Shown in pieces: positions 1 through 13,446 of a DNA stretch of 64,000 nt. Under the pieces are notes generated by a model. The model worked only from the letters and a program-made list of their open reading frames with translations. It did not search any database and was not told the DNA's origin. The stretch is from positions 7,597,649-7,661,648 of the forward strand of contig NC_064237.1 of assembly GCF_023101765.2 (NCBI RefSeq), read 5' to 3'. The number at the start of each line of letters is the position of its first letter. Within the stretch, counting starts at the first letter, position 1. This stretch comes from Spodoptera frugiperda (taxonomy: Eukaryota > Arthropoda > Insecta > Lepidoptera > Noctuidae). The position numbers were made by a program, and so were the translations under genes.

Positions 1-3000
1 CGTATCTTTAAAACTACTTATCCGTTGATAAAAATAACTATGAAAGCAACACAGCTACTTTTGAATTCCATTTAATTACATTAAAATACACAAAGGATTA
101 AAAGTAGCGTTGTTGCGGATTATCCAATATTATTTACATTTCATAAATACTACCTACAGAGGAACTTTCGAAACATCCTTTATATTGCTTTCAAAATTGA
201 AATGCAATCCTCCCATCTGAAACGGTTCTGTTAAAGCCTTTCAGCGCAAACAGATTTTAAAGACGTTCGCTTAATATAAGTTAAGTAGAAAGTTTTAACG
301 AAAGTACAATTATTATGCTTCCCTTAATTATATTAATTACACAAATAAATAGACACCGCTGTGCCAGAACTCTCGGCGTCCAACTTCAGCTAACTTATGC
401 CATTAATTTATTTAAAGCACGCAAAATGATTCCGTGCTACGGTCGAGTTTGTTAGCCCGCAGATATTTCCAATCGACATCAACTTATTTCACTGGAAAAC
501 GTATTCACGTTTTTTAAAGTAAAATTTATATTGGTTTTTAATTTTTCACCTAGATTTACCTTCGAGATTACTTGGCCATCATGTTTATTTACGTACCGGT
601 ATCTCTATAAACAAACGGAAAATAATTATGAGAAAGATTTTGTTGACGGAATTTCGAAGTTGTTTCGTTGTTGACCGTAAAGCTTATATTCAAGTGTATT
701 AGACAATATTTTGTTTAGCTCTGGAGGCTATTTATAACATACACTTTGACAGAATTAACAATGTCCATTAGGATGACGGGCTGTGTGATATCTCGTTTGA
801 TGTTTATGTAAAAACGTGTCATTTATTATTGTACTTTTGTTTCTATAAAATGATTAATGAACATCACGGTACAAACATTTATTCTTATCATTTGTCTTTG
901 TCAATCTTTCATAAGTATTTAGTAGAGTAACGTTTCAAATAAATAGCCGGAGCCCTGTGCAAACTAATTAATAGTTCCGAACACGGGGTTCCGTGTATTT
1001 CCATTTATGTTGAACATTTTTCGATACACAATATACGGGTGGGTATAACTGTTAGTGGTTGTGCAACCTAACATAATATACGTACATACAAGCTGGTTTC
1101 TATAAAGCTATCTGATTGAAACTATATTTCACTGTATAGAACGTCGAAGTACTCAGGAATAACATTTTCTCAATTCATTCAATACCTTCCCCTTGTTCCA
1201 GTGTCATAAAATTCAGTTGTCAGGGAATAACATTAAGAGAATTGCAAGAAACCCTCGGAGGCAATAAGCAAAAGAAATCGTTTGCTTCGAGCACGGACAA
1301 TTACATTCGGGCCCCGAGACTATCCTTCTTTCAAGTTTCAATTCGCATTTCTTTATTGGAATCGAAACGATTAGGTTCCGAGTGTTTAACTAGTGCGCCC
1401 CTCGATATGCCGTTTATAACATAATTCTCTGTAACTATAAACATTATTTAACGACTTGCGAACCTTTCCAATTTGTTTCTACGTATTTTTTTGTGAAGTA
1501 ATTCAAGAAAGGTTCCTGAATAAACTATGCAAATAATTAAAGGATTTCTTCGAAGTGGAATTAGCTTTGGATTTTCGCTTAAGGTTTTGGACTGAAGAGC
1601 GTGTTCATTGTAAGAAAAGGGTGAACAATGTACGTAAATTTAATTTTTTATGCATGACTACATCAAATACTGCTAGCGATTAAAATGTGTGAGCATAGAA
1701 AAACCAAAATAGATTTAATGTAGTGTAGGTACACTACACAGTTATTTGTACAATTTGCATTTTTCATACGCATTTTTTTGTTTCGTTTGCCGCATCATTG
1801 AGCTTTGGAAACACAAAGAAATGAAATAGCTAGTCATCAAAATAAATAACGCAAGCATTAGAAATATGAATATGCGTTATAAGGGAATTACATTGAATAA
1901 CAGTCGTTCCTCACTAGGAGTTACCTTTGTTGCCGATTCTGGGAGCGTATGTGGAATGTAATTGTAGCGTGCCAGCCGAGTTCCATCTCCTGCGGGACTT
2001 CAGTGCCTTCGCACGCACGCGCAAAATGCTTTGCACACCTACACTATAACATACTATTACTATAAATTCTCAACAATTTACATACATCAAAGCACCGCCA
2101 CCAGCGGGTGACCTACAGCTTGATTGCTGAAGTCCTTGAATGGCAGTAGCACAATGTGAAAATTGATGGAGTACCAACCGCAGTGACCCGTTCAACAATA
2201 AATAATACGCAAAGCACCGGTACTAATTTCCCGTTCCACGCTGAACGCGCTGGCTTGTAAATGTTCGGCTGTTCGACACAATTTAAATGATTCAGGCGCT
2301 TAGTAATGATTATGCACTGTTAGAATGAGATACACTGCTTAAAATGCAACGTAATTATGCTGTTGGTTTTACCTGCTAGTTCGTAGTTTTGTGTAGTGCT
2401 ATGCTGCAAATCATGTTCGCTAACTTTTCGCCAATTACGTTATCAATAAATCCTTTTACCGTATGCTGGACATATATTCAGATTACTTATATCATTGAAT
2501 GATAAAATGTCTGAAAACAATTTGTCTCTCTTTATCTTTTTACGTAATTTATGTAATGTAACTTTAAAAAACGTACCATACCATACCCACAGTTATGATT
2601 AAAATATAAAATATATTTAGAATTCCTTTACAGACTGCTATCATCCACATTTCCCACCTAAAAGAGTAAATGAAATGCTTATACACTTTGAAATGCGTGG
2701 GTAAATTAAATTAGACCTTTAGTGTGCGAAATTGAGTACGCTACGTTCGAGGTAACTTAGTAAATAAACAAATACTGAAGACATTTGGGAGTGGTGTTTG
2801 TATGAGGTGCGAGCGAATTTTCGGGTCACCGCTCGCGTCTCTACTGAAACGTTTTTGTCAAAAGGAGAATTTACTTTGATTTGGCTTCTTGAATGGTTAA
2901 CAAATTCTTGTGTAATACACACAGTTTGAATACTCGTCGATACATTTTGTGTGAAATACTTCTTTTGTTATTTGTATTAATAGAATTTCGTAAGACGCGA

Positions 3001-3312
3001 AATCATCTTCGTCGTTTATTCGTATTTGTCAACATGTTTAGAAATGGAGAAACCGAACGACAATATCATATGTTGTATGCGTAAATGGAAATACTTTATA
3101 AACATGAATAGGTTGTGAAAGAATATACTCATATCTCAATAAACGGCAATAGCTCATAATGATGTGGCGGATCGTATAGAAAGACTTTCAAAAATGTTGA
3201 TATCATTAAAATAATTCACTGCCTTTCCTGAGCGGCTAGATTGTAAGTTGTTCAGTTTGGGTGGACATAAATTGTGTAGCGCAAAGAGTGAAGGCATGTC
3301 GATATAGAGGCA

Positions 3313-3372
3313 TGGGCCGAAAGCCGAAAGTCGAGAGCCGAGAGCCGAGCGCCGAGTGCCGAGGCCAGTCAG
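3313..3372. repeat. short GC-rich tandem repeat, GCCGAG-type units
   Basis: A run of about seven degenerate units of 7 to 9 bases built on GCCGA(A/G)(A/C/T) stands out from very AT-rich surroundings. Units vary by single bases (GCCGAAA, GCCGAGA, GCCGAGC, GCCGAGT). It looks like a decayed minisatellite; no gene overlaps it convincingly. Confidence 0.65.
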
Positions 3373-6300
3373 TGCGGATCGGATCGCCGAATCTCTGTAG
3401 GAATGTCTGCCGATTTAATCCTTACGTATTAGAGGCCGGCTCCTGAGCTGCTGTCACCGGAGAGATATATCACACCCTCAAATTGCGAATATTATATATA
3501 CACGTATCTCTGTAGCTAATGAATGCCAACTGCGAGCGGCTAATTTCGTTGATATAAATATCTTAGCTTGTGTTCACACCGAGAACACAAAGACGCCGAG
3601 CGACGACGTTAGTACTCTACCTAATTAGACTTTTGACAAATTAAATTCTGTGTTTTGACACTTCAAATTTTCTTATTTGTCCCTTGGGAGATACTGTCCC
3701 CAGCAAAAGTGAGCAAATTAAAGACCTTTGAGCGGAGTATACAAACAAATTATACTTTCGCGATGTCAACGCTTTGTTTAATTTACATAAGTTTGTTCAG
3801 ATTTGCACACGATAAACTTTTGAAATTACACAGCATTGCACAACAGCTGCTTTTTAATAGTTTACACAAGTTTAAATTACTTGGTAACAACACACCATTT
3901 GAGCTGGAACGACTGGTACGGGTATGTATGTACTTCAAAGTATTAGTTTCACCAGAAAAAGATAAAGCTTGTGGAAAAATGTACACAAAGGGCCCTAAAT
4001 AGCTCAATAGCTCAGGAGAGACGTAGAGCGGTGCGGCGGCGGAGCGAACGGGCTTTCAATATGATTATTTTTCCATGTCTATACAATTTATATTTCATTT
4101 ACAATAAAATGTGTCCCAACAGTCTAATTGTGTTGTTGTGTAGCACCCCCAATAGGTATAGATAATGTCAAAAACATGTTCCCGTGTCGTTACCCGATGG
4201 CACTTTTGTGGTTTTAATTAAGTAAATGATACAAGTTATAGAAAATTACCTTTTCATGTTATTTCGGCAGTTTCTTGTCTTTGAAAGCACTCAGCTGAGT
4301 ATCTACTTACTGAGAAAATATTTCAGAGTAAAGATGTTGGTTTAAGAACTTTTATTTGAACGCTTAATATTCCGAAGGGGCCATCTGGGACCCATGTAGG
4401 GTTTAATGTATTTATAGTCGTTGTATTAATTCAGAACTGTTGTGATTTTAGTGCTCCGAATGTCTTGTGAGCATTTGCGGTGGTCTGTGAGAGAGATTCA
4501 TGTTCAGCGGTGGAATTTGCGATGTCGAACGTATCTCGCACATGTCTGGCCGCAAATCGGCTTTCTATATCTCTAATTCAATGTCATAAATGATGAATAT
4601 ATTTGTATAAATGGATTTGAATACATTTAGACTTAATTTCAGTGTAAAGCTAACAGTGGAATCAATATGAACAAAAAGTCGTTCACCCGTTTCGGATTGG
4701 TCATCAATATTCATCAACGTTTACAATATTGATAAGTTTTATTTGATTTTTCCCGTTCAGTAACGACTGTGTTATTTTGTATTTTTTAAGTTACTTACTT
4801 TATTTATTAATAAAAGTATTAAAATATTTTGATTTTGAATATAACAGTGTATTTAACAATGGCGAACAATGTTACTTATGGCTTTGAAAGATCGAGGACT
4901 GGATACCTAGCTATCTATTACTATTCATTGTAGTGTGAAACAAACTAAATGTAGTGGCTAATAATTTCTTTGAATGTTTATTGGACTGGATTTAGCAAAC
5001 CAGCACAATAACATACATTATACAGTGAAGATATAATAGTACTTACCTATCTGGATATCTGTCGAGAACTTATTGAAGTGATTACTGGTTGGGATTTGGC
5101 ACAACTAAATGTCAATTTACTATTGAAATAGCCTACGCTATCACAATAACATAGACTATTTGTTATATGCTATAACACTTATATTTTCTAATTGTGCTTA
5201 ACTCAAGTACCTGGCTAGTTAGGTGAGAATGCCACAACATACTTACTCATAGACCAGCCACCGCCAACAGCCATATACTCTAATACTCCTGCAACATCTG
5301 ACATCTGTGCATCAATCCGTCTAGTTACCCAGGAACACGTGTAGAGTGTGTCTACCAGCGTCCTGCGGAGTGCGACGGCGGACGAACAGTAGCAAGTTAA
5401 TTGCAAACATCGCAACAATGATTTACTACATCTATCTTCACGTTGTACTGGATCTGAGCTCTCTCGCTCCACTATTCACTATTATCTACGTAAGAGTCGA
5501 GTGGGCAGATTTATGTTCGTAGCGAGACGCCTTTCTACAGAATAATATGTGTCTTTAGATACGAATTTATTCTTTGTAACTTTTCACAGAGGTTTTCTAT
5601 TGAATTATGCTGTACTGCGCTGTGTTGGGACACTTGTAATTGACACTAGAATATATTATTACGGTTAGCACTGCTCCGCCCGACGAAATGTTGGCTATAA
5701 ACGTCTGTGTTGTAGTTTTATTACAGTCAGCTATCTTGATTAATCTTCTCAAAAGCGAACAGTTATTACTGTTTCGCGTACCTACGTACGTATTAGGAAA
5801 AACGTTCAGCTTTGCAAATCCCCATTTCGTTCGTATCGGAAATTGTATCCGCAACAGTCAATCGAAAACCTAATCAACTGACCATGTTAAACAAATCTGC
5901 TTATCTTGAACCCACAAATAAATATCCGTAGCAATCCAGACCAATTAAATTAATTCCAGCGCATTAGCAACAACCGAAATAGCCCGCGAATCGATACTGA
6001 ATCAAAGCCAGTTCGGAAATTAAATGTATTCATTGGCAACGTTTTGATTTATTCCAGTCGCGCCACTAATCCTTACCCACATTATTTACATACCAGAACT
6101 ACAATTTAATTATTCATATTGCACAACTTTCAACAATTTCGTTCATAAATCCAAAATTGTTTGTTTTTCATTTAGAATCGAATAGGTACCTAGCAAATAA
6201 TTCGGATTGAATTTCTCCAACAATCAACTCGTATAAAGTAAGCAATTTGCTTTGAGTTTAGTACGGGGATTAGTAAAATGCTTCGGTTACTGGTGGAATC

Positions 6301-6941
6301 ACAATGAATATTAATAATGTAAGTGGGTTAGGTGGCCACAGCTGAAATCACAAAGCTACGCTTTTGATAAACGAAACATTGCGGAATTATTAAAATATAC
6401 ATACCTAGTGAACATTTCGCTGGATTCTTATGATTGCTGCTGCTTTCAGAAACAAGGCGCCGCCGAGGAATACAATAAAATAACGTTATTATGTAAAAAT
6501 ATTTACTTTTGTACATATTTACACGAGTATAAAGTAAATTTACAAAAGAATAACAACTTGTGGCCGCCGTAGGGTAGATACGTTTAACGTATGTAGGTTA
6601 CGTATAAGTATACTTCGAAGTTTTAATTATGATTACATAAAGAAATGTGACAGAACTACTACATTACACACGTACTCGTATGAAAATGGTCATATTCAGT
6701 GAGCAATCTATTGTGTCAAATACAATATCGATTACAATATCTATAAAACCTAATTGACCTTAAATTACGTACCTACCTTACACATCGAAATATGTTATGA
6801 AATAGGCATAAAAGTTACTTTCTCCTATCTATGTTATGTATACACGTTCACGTACCTACAAAAATCATTAATGTACCGTGTATAAAATGTACCTAGTCAG
6901 TTTGCAAACATTAGATTCGGTGGAGATGAAACATATTTACA

Positions 6942-6947
6942 TTTATT
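6942..6947 (-). promoter_or_regulatory. candidate chaoptin polyadenylation signal
   Basis: The plus strand reads tttatt, which is AATAAA on the chaoptin strand, about 33 bases after the stop codon. This would give a very short 3' UTR, so a more distal site may be used instead. It is a hexamer match only. Confidence 0.3.
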
Positions 6948-6979
6948 TACTAGTGATAGGTTTAGAGTAGAATTAGTCA

Positions 6980-9900
6980 TCATCTGAGTAGTATGGTCCA
7001 GAGAGCGAGTGCGAGGGTGTAGACGATGTCGGTGTAGTGCGGCTGCGCGTCGCTGGAGAGCGCGCTGGCGTGGCACTCGGCCTCGTCGGCGCGCAGCTGC
7101 AGCAGCGGCACGCGGCGGCCGAGCGCGTCCTTGCACGTGCCGCTGCGCACGGCGCGCCGCAGCTCCGCGCCCGCGTCGTTCTCCTGCAGCCAGCGCCGCA
7201 GCCACGCGCCCACCCACGCCAGCTCGCACTCACACCGCAGCGGGTTCCCCGTCAGTATCAGCCCTCCTACCAAATAATTCAACCGCTATATTAATACATC
7301 CCACCTGACGATTTAACTCGCCTAGAAAAGTTTCGAGTGGTGTATTAAGAATTAAAACTCATTAAGAAGAGTTGCTCGCCTCATTCTGTGTGGTGAGAGG
7401 CTCAGTAAATTTTAATAAAATACTAGCATTTGCTTGGGGTTCACTCGCGCCACTATACATTTTTAATGAACTACCTAACTCGTTTTAGAGATATTACAGC
7501 GTTAATTATAAGCTTATTAAATATTTAAATTGTTTTCAAAAGAGATTTTGAGGTTTAACTACAGGTGGATACTGTAGTTTGTCACTTTATTAGTTTAAAA
7601 AGTAAGATTGTCCCAACTTGACTTTATGTTTTTTTCCTAGGTGAGAGTGAGGTTGAACTAAGTTTGTCATTTAAAATTTACGCGGTCTGAAATATTCAGG
7701 CTTTAAATTTTGTTAGCCTGATCCGATGATAGATAGGGTAAAAAAATCATCTCCCCTAAAATGAAAAGTTTATCTTGTTTATACGCTTCAGCCGGTCGGC
7801 TTGGCTAACTATTGCGTAGGGTTGGATATTGGGGGAACATAAAATATTCAACAAAATGAATATGACGTACCTGACAGTAACTTGGTCGCTACGTGGCTCC
7901 AGCTCGTGAAATTCGGATAGAAAATCGCTGGATTTAGGGTCGTAAGTTGATTGTAGCTCAAGTCGACTCCGAGTTGCGGAACTTGCCCCAAATGCCTCAT
8001 AAATGCTGTCGGCAATTTCGTTAAGGAAGTCATTGTGATCCGGATAAATATCTCTTGACTGTTGGCGAACGGTTGAAAGGCGTCGTCAGATATTCGTTTC
8101 AGGTTCGATCCTCTAATTTCCAAGTATCGGATGTTCCTCGCATCGATTCCGTATAATTGATTATCCATGATGTCGTCGGTCCAGTGTATAACTAATTTGT
8201 AAAGTGAGGGTAGGGAAGAGGTGATGTTGGCGATTCGGAAAGTAGAGTGATTTATAGTCGACCACGATTGAATATGCAGGGACCGGAGTGATATCAAGGG
8301 ACGGAAGGAATCTTGGTCAACTATGTCCAAGTATTTAAGTCCATTTAAATTCAAATGAGATAAATTGCTCAACCATTTGAAACTATTTGGCGTGATTCTT
8401 ACGATAGGGTTGTACGACAGATCGAGGACATTTAAATTACTTAAATGAAACCACATCTTTGGCACTAAAGAGGTAAGACGATTGTTACTAAGGTCTAAGT
8501 GACGAAGACTCGCTAGTCGCTTTACATCAGTCTCCTTAAAACTGTTAATGTAATTTGAAGTCAAATTGAGGCTAGTTAAGTTTGTCAAAGGTAGATAAGG
8601 CACTGACTTTAAGCTTACATTTCCAAGATTCAAATGCCTCAAGTTGGGAAGGTTATGAAACAGCTCCTTGAAGTTGGCCTTTATGGAATTAAAGCTCAGG
8701 TCTAGAGTACGAAGCCCGCCGAGGCTCGAAAATGTGTTATCAGATAGCACGGTTAATAGGTTGTGACCCAAATTGAGACTCAAGAGGAACTGTGTGCTGC
8801 GGAATATATTACTGTCTAAGTACTCGATGCGATTGTGCGACATGTCGAGGTAGCGCAACGTGAAGCCGATCTGCGAGAGCGCGGTGCCCGGGAACAGCGA
8901 CATGTCGTTGAAGCTCAGGTCTAAATGCTCGATGATGGTATTCTTGAACACGTCTCTCGGCAGCAACCTTAAATTATTGTGGTCCAATTTCAAATACCTA
9001 AGTTTGTTCAAATTGTAGAACTGTTCCACGGATAATTGTGAAATAACATTGAATGACAAATCCAATATTTGTAAAGATATCAGATCAGTAAAGGACTTTC
9101 TCTTGATATTGTTAATGTTATTTTTATGTAAATCTAATATTTCTAAGTATTTTGCGTCACCAAAAGCTTCATTTGATACCTGGATAATTTTATTATGCGC
9201 TAAAATAATTTGCCGTATCGAGGAGGCGACAGCAACAAAAAAATTGTTTGGCACATCGTAGAGGTCGTTGTACGAACCGTCAAATATGTTAACCGATATT
9301 GTGGCTTCGCCATCTACAAACTTGATGTGGTTTTTGCTAACGTTCAACGTGAATGTAACGTCTATATTAGATATGTTATGGAACGCGTTCAGTGATAAAT
9401 ACGTAAAGTTGTTTCCCTGGAGCTCCAATATTTGCAGTTTTGGTAAATTAGCAAACGTCTCGGCTTCCATCGAATCGATTATGTTACCCGCAAGAGATAA
9501 ATATCTCAAGTTTGGTAAGTTTGTGAAAGTGTGCTTAGTTAAGTTGTTGATTCTGTTATAAGATAAATCCAAGTTTCTCAACTCTGGCATGTATATGAAA
9601 CTTCTGCTGTGCAGCGAATGCAAAAAATTATACGCGAGTCGCAAGTTAGTCAGATACAGGGATTCGTTGTGATAGTCTTCACCGATGACAATGTCTACTA
9701 TTCTGTTGTAATCCAAGTTTAAGTATTTTAAAAAGGGAAACAAGACTATATCTGACAGTTTGAGTATATGAAAATCGTTGTTATCGAACGATAACCAACT
9801 GATATTCTCCAAACCTTCTTCCATTTCGAATGGAAAGTACCCACTGAACAGTGTAGAAGACGATTCCAGAATGCGGAGCGACCTAGTCACGTTCGCAAAA

Positions 9901-12158
9901 GATTGTGGATGCACGTAGTATAAATCGTTAAAACTTAGATGTATCTCTTTCAATGACATGCTAGCGGGAAAAACGTTCTTATAAATCTGCGCAATCCTGT
10001 TACCTCTCAAGTTGATATTCGCAAGAGAAGAGGACCATTCCTGGAATTCGTTTGGTAACAAATTAGATATCCTGTTGTAGCTTAAGTCGAGATAACGAAT
10101 AGAACCGGGTTCGAGTGTTTGAAGTGCGGAGGGTATTGAAGTTAAAAAGTTGCCGGCTAGCGAGAGCGTCTGAATGCGGCTGGGGAGGGCAGGCGACTCC
10201 TCCAGCTGGTTGTAAGCTAATGATAAATGACGGAGTCGCACGAGCTGCGCCAAGCTGTCCGGCAAGTGGAACAATCTGTTGTGCTCCACTTCCAGATGTT
10301 CGAGGGAGTTTTTCAAAGACAAAAATAGATCGCGGCTAATGGAACTCAACATATTGTACGACACGGACAATCTCTCTATCCTATTATTGGTGAAAACCAA
10401 TTTGGGGATCGTCGTTAATTCATTAAGATCTAATATAATTTGTCTAATTTGGATTTCCCGCAGGAGAAGTAATTGGGAACTATCGTTAATTTTGTTATTA
10501 CTCAAATCTAATTTTTCTATTTTCTTAGTCTTATTAGTTGAACAAACGTAATTATCAGTGAATGTTATAAAATTGTGTCGTAAATGTACAGATTGTAACC
10601 TAGGCAGACTATAAAGTAAATCACAGGAAAGTTCATGGATGAAGTTGTTGGATAGCTTGAGGAGTGTCAGGGAAGCAGGCAAGGAGTCGGGGCTGATGGT
10701 CCGGAGGTGGTTTCCTTCCAAGTCAAGCTGCAGCAAGTGGTACAACGAGGTCAGGGCTTGCGACTTGAGCTGCGTTACTTGGTTGTTACTCAGTGACAGA
10801 CTCGTCAACGTTTCTTCCAAGTGGTGCCATTTAATTTCAGGTCCTATGTACACTATATTGTTGCTAAAATAAAAGCGAAAATATATTAATAAAATTAATC
10901 AACTCTCCGGGTAAAAGTTTAATAGAATTTAGTTTCAGAACTTGTGCTTACTTCTGCAGATTCAACCAGTTTAAAACTTTTAAATCTTTTAAGCCCTGCT
11001 GCGGTATTTCAGTGAATTCGTTGTAACCGAGGTCTAAAGATGCTAGTGTACCCGCCATGGAACTGAAAACGAATGAGTTTTATTAAATGTTTCACTTGAC
11101 TTTTAATTAAAGTTCTCCAAATAGTTGTTATAAAGTTTTATTAAAATGTAATTTACCTAAATGCGTGCATCTCGATGTAATGTAATTTGTTAGCGACTAA
11201 AACTAATGTTTGCAATCTCAATCCGTCCAGCGCGCTCTCTGTCAGCACTTCTAGGTTAGACATGCTTATATCTAGATGTTGCAGCTCTATTCGGGGCCAT
11301 TCTGTAAGAGAAGTTTAAATGGGTACATAGTTTTGAGCCGGACTTAAGGACTTACGAAGGCGTACTATTTCAATTAAGGCACCCACTTGGAACTTATAAG
11401 CTCCCTTACGTTAAACGTTTGCTATGAAATAAAACTTGGGAATGTTATTGGCTGCCTTAATTGTCTTGCCAACTATAAACATTTATTGCACGTGAAGCGA
11501 AATAACAGAGACGATTTAATTTTAAAATATTTGAAAACACGTAATAACAGTTTATCAATTATTCCGCAAAATGAACTTTATATTGTTTGAAAACTACATT
11601 AGCGAGTTTGTAAGCCACAATTTGTAAATATTCGTTTAAATGTTGTGGGTTTATAATGATATTATTGGTACTTGACAGGTTGGTACTCGGTACCAGCGTT
11701 GATGTTTTTTGTTAATTTCCGCGCGACTTGATAATACATAAAGGATGCTTTGATGACTATTCTATTTGCGTTTATTGATATCTATAATTCTGTGGAAAGA
11801 TAAATATTTAAATTCGCATTCAAAGGTCATTTAAAGCAATTTATTCGAAATCATATTAAACGTTTAATTTATGGTAAAACATTTACTGAACAAACAATTC
11901 TACGTATTAGGACATTGTAGTAGGTACCTATTTACTGGCAAATTTACAATTTTGATGGCATTTTTTATACTGTTACTACATACCTGGAAACCTGTGTAAT
12001 GGCACGGCGATGCAGGACATGTGGGCGACTCGGCAGGAGCAGAGCGGGCTGCCGGCGCAGGGCTCCACCCGCTCGGGCGCCAGCGCCCCCGCCAGCGTGC
12101 ATGCCACCAGCGCCACCCACTGTAGCGCCCATCGCGCACATCCATGCCCCAACACCAT
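6980..12158 (-). CDS. chp: chaoptin, GPI-anchored leucine-rich-repeat cell-adhesion protein (5 coding exons)
   Basis: Coding exons on the minus strand are 12158-11984, 11301-11157, 11062-10952, 10863-7871 and 7266-6980. All introns have GT-AG ends (682, 94, 88 and 604 bases) and the phases join exactly to 1236 codons plus TGA. Residues 1-27 form a signal peptide. An N-terminal Cys cap (C34, C40, C42, C49) precedes dozens of LxxLxLxxNxI leucine-rich repeats from about residue 60 to 1140. A C-terminal cap follows (C1153, C1155, C1186, C1206), then a short polar stretch and a hydrophobic tail ending in LLR, as in GPI-anchor signals. In Drosophila, chaoptin is a photoreceptor surface adhesion protein needed for microvillar (rhabdomere) assembly; that role here is inferred from family and architecture. 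The start ATG lies 2 bases after a splice acceptor, so an upstream non-coding exon is expected. Exons 1 and 5 are much more GC-rich than the large exon. A chaoptin-like paralogue cannot be excluded. Confidence 0.85.
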
Positions 12159-12160
12159 CA

Positions 12161-12162
12161 CT
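12161..12162 (-). promoter_or_regulatory. splice acceptor before the chaoptin start exon
   Basis: On the minus strand a T-rich stretch ends in TTGGCAG, followed by TG and then the ATG at 12158. It is a good acceptor and makes the start exon begin at 12160. An in-frame TTG further upstream lies inside the intron and is not a plausible start. The site implies that chaoptin has at least one non-coding exon at higher coordinates. Confidence 0.65.
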
Positions 12163-12187
12163 GCCAAATAAATAATAAACTTAATAA

Positions 12188-12394
12188 TCTATACTAATAT
12201 ATAATATTATAAAGCTGAAGAGTTTGTTTGTTTGTTTGTTTGAACGCGCTAATCTCCGGAACTACTGGTCCGATTTGAATAATTCTTTTTGTGTTGAATA
12301 GTGCATTTATCGAGGAAGGCTATAGGCTATAAAACATCACGCTATGACAAATAGGAGCTAAGCAGAGCGGGTGAAACCGCGCGGAAGTAGCTAG
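12188..12394 (+). mobile_element. non-autonomous Helitron, Lep1-like
   Basis: Begins with TC after an A (TCTATACTAATATATAA) and ends with CTAG before a T, the A^T insertion typical of Helitrons. A small hairpin (GCGG/CCGC) sits about 10 bases before the CTAG end. It has an internal (GTTT)n tract near the 5' end and the motif CCGGAACTACTGGTCCGATT, both familiar from short lepidopteran Helitrons that resemble microsatellite flanks. About 207 bases, no coding capacity. It stops 27 bases short of the chaoptin splice acceptor. Confidence 0.8.
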
Positions 12395-13446
12395 TTCAAT
12401 TATATTGACTGCACGTTTAGCGCAGTAGAGGTTACCGTACGAAAAAAATATTTGCGTAATCCACAAATTGTTGTTTGGGGTGGTGTGATGTGTTTGTTAA
12501 TTTACTTAAATGTTTGTAAATGCAATCACGGCATAGGTGGAAATAATTTAGTATTAAGCAAAAATATAAAACAAAAATGAATTCTTTGATATATACTCCT
12601 GAAAGAAAAAAACACGACTTGATTGTTAAACACGAAGGTTAATTTATTCTAAGTGAACCGTGTTGCGTAGATTGTTAATTGGTTTTTAAATTGCAACTAA
12701 ACACTTGGAGTGGTTCAAAAAGGTTTTATGCCACTTTAACTTACTTCAGTTTATTTTTCCAGTAAAATACATATACAAAGCAACATAGCATAGGTAAGTT
12801 GAATATCCAGACATAATTATACACAAACATTTGAAGTCATAATATTTGTCTTTAGATTATATAAACACATGTACAGTGTACGGAAATTTAAGGCACGATG
12901 AGAGCGGCCCACTGCACCACTTTGTATCATCATAGATTTTCAAACTGTCACAACTACCATTAAAAACACATCTATCACTATTTCATACTGCAGTTATAGG
13001 CACGACAAAGTATACAATTTATTGCCTGTTGTTCCCAGAGTCTAAGAAATTGCGGATATTTTAAATGGAGTTCTAAATAGCATAGGAAGGATTGTAATAA
13101 AATTACTTAAAGCATAAGTAATTATATTTTTAATTGTTTTGCTGCAAAACTGAGAAATCGGTGAACTGGGATTGTAGAATATAGTGTTTTAGAAGTAAAA
13201 AATATGTATGAATAAGAATATTAATCTTTTTATCTCTTTCTGATAAAAGTCTTCTCTGGTCGATTGTAACTTCTGTCGAATATTAAAAGAGGTTGTCTCT
13301 CAATACGGTTCGGTGTTCAATGAGACGTCTTGGTCACCTGCATCGATCTAAGCAACTTAGTTGACACCAGTTAGTTTCTCAACTACGAGTGTACGGTATA
13401 CTTACATTTTATTAATTTCACCACAACTGTAATAGAAAGAGAACGC
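12395..13446. other. AT-rich intergenic or intronic DNA
   Basis: Nothing recognisable on either strand. If chaoptin has a distal 5' exon, this is part of its first intron. Confidence 0.5.

Larger units (their letters stand above)
1..6979. other. AT-rich intergenic DNA downstream of chaoptin
   Basis: No coding region, tRNA or recognisable transposon was found on either strand. The open frames here are 60 to 115 codons, overlap each other on opposite strands, have the composition of the surrounding AT-rich DNA and match no family I know. The only structured element is the tandem repeat near 3.3 kb. The part nearest 6979 will contain the chaoptin 3' UTR, because chaoptin is transcribed leftwards into it. 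Confidence 0.6.

Noticed and set aside
3655..4007. 115-codon frame (plus) overlapping a 74-codon frame (minus)
   Set aside because: AT-driven composition, no recognisable domain, overlapping open frames on both strands and no splice or promoter context.
6897..7308. Several Arg/Ala-rich frames on both strands
   Set aside because: Shadows of the GC-rich last chaoptin exon; only the frame with the Cys cap and hydrophobic tail joins exon 4 in phase.
12159..12167. In-frame TTG start upstream of the chaoptin ATG
   Set aside because: It lies before a splice acceptor, and eukaryotic initiation at the following ATG gives a proper signal peptide.
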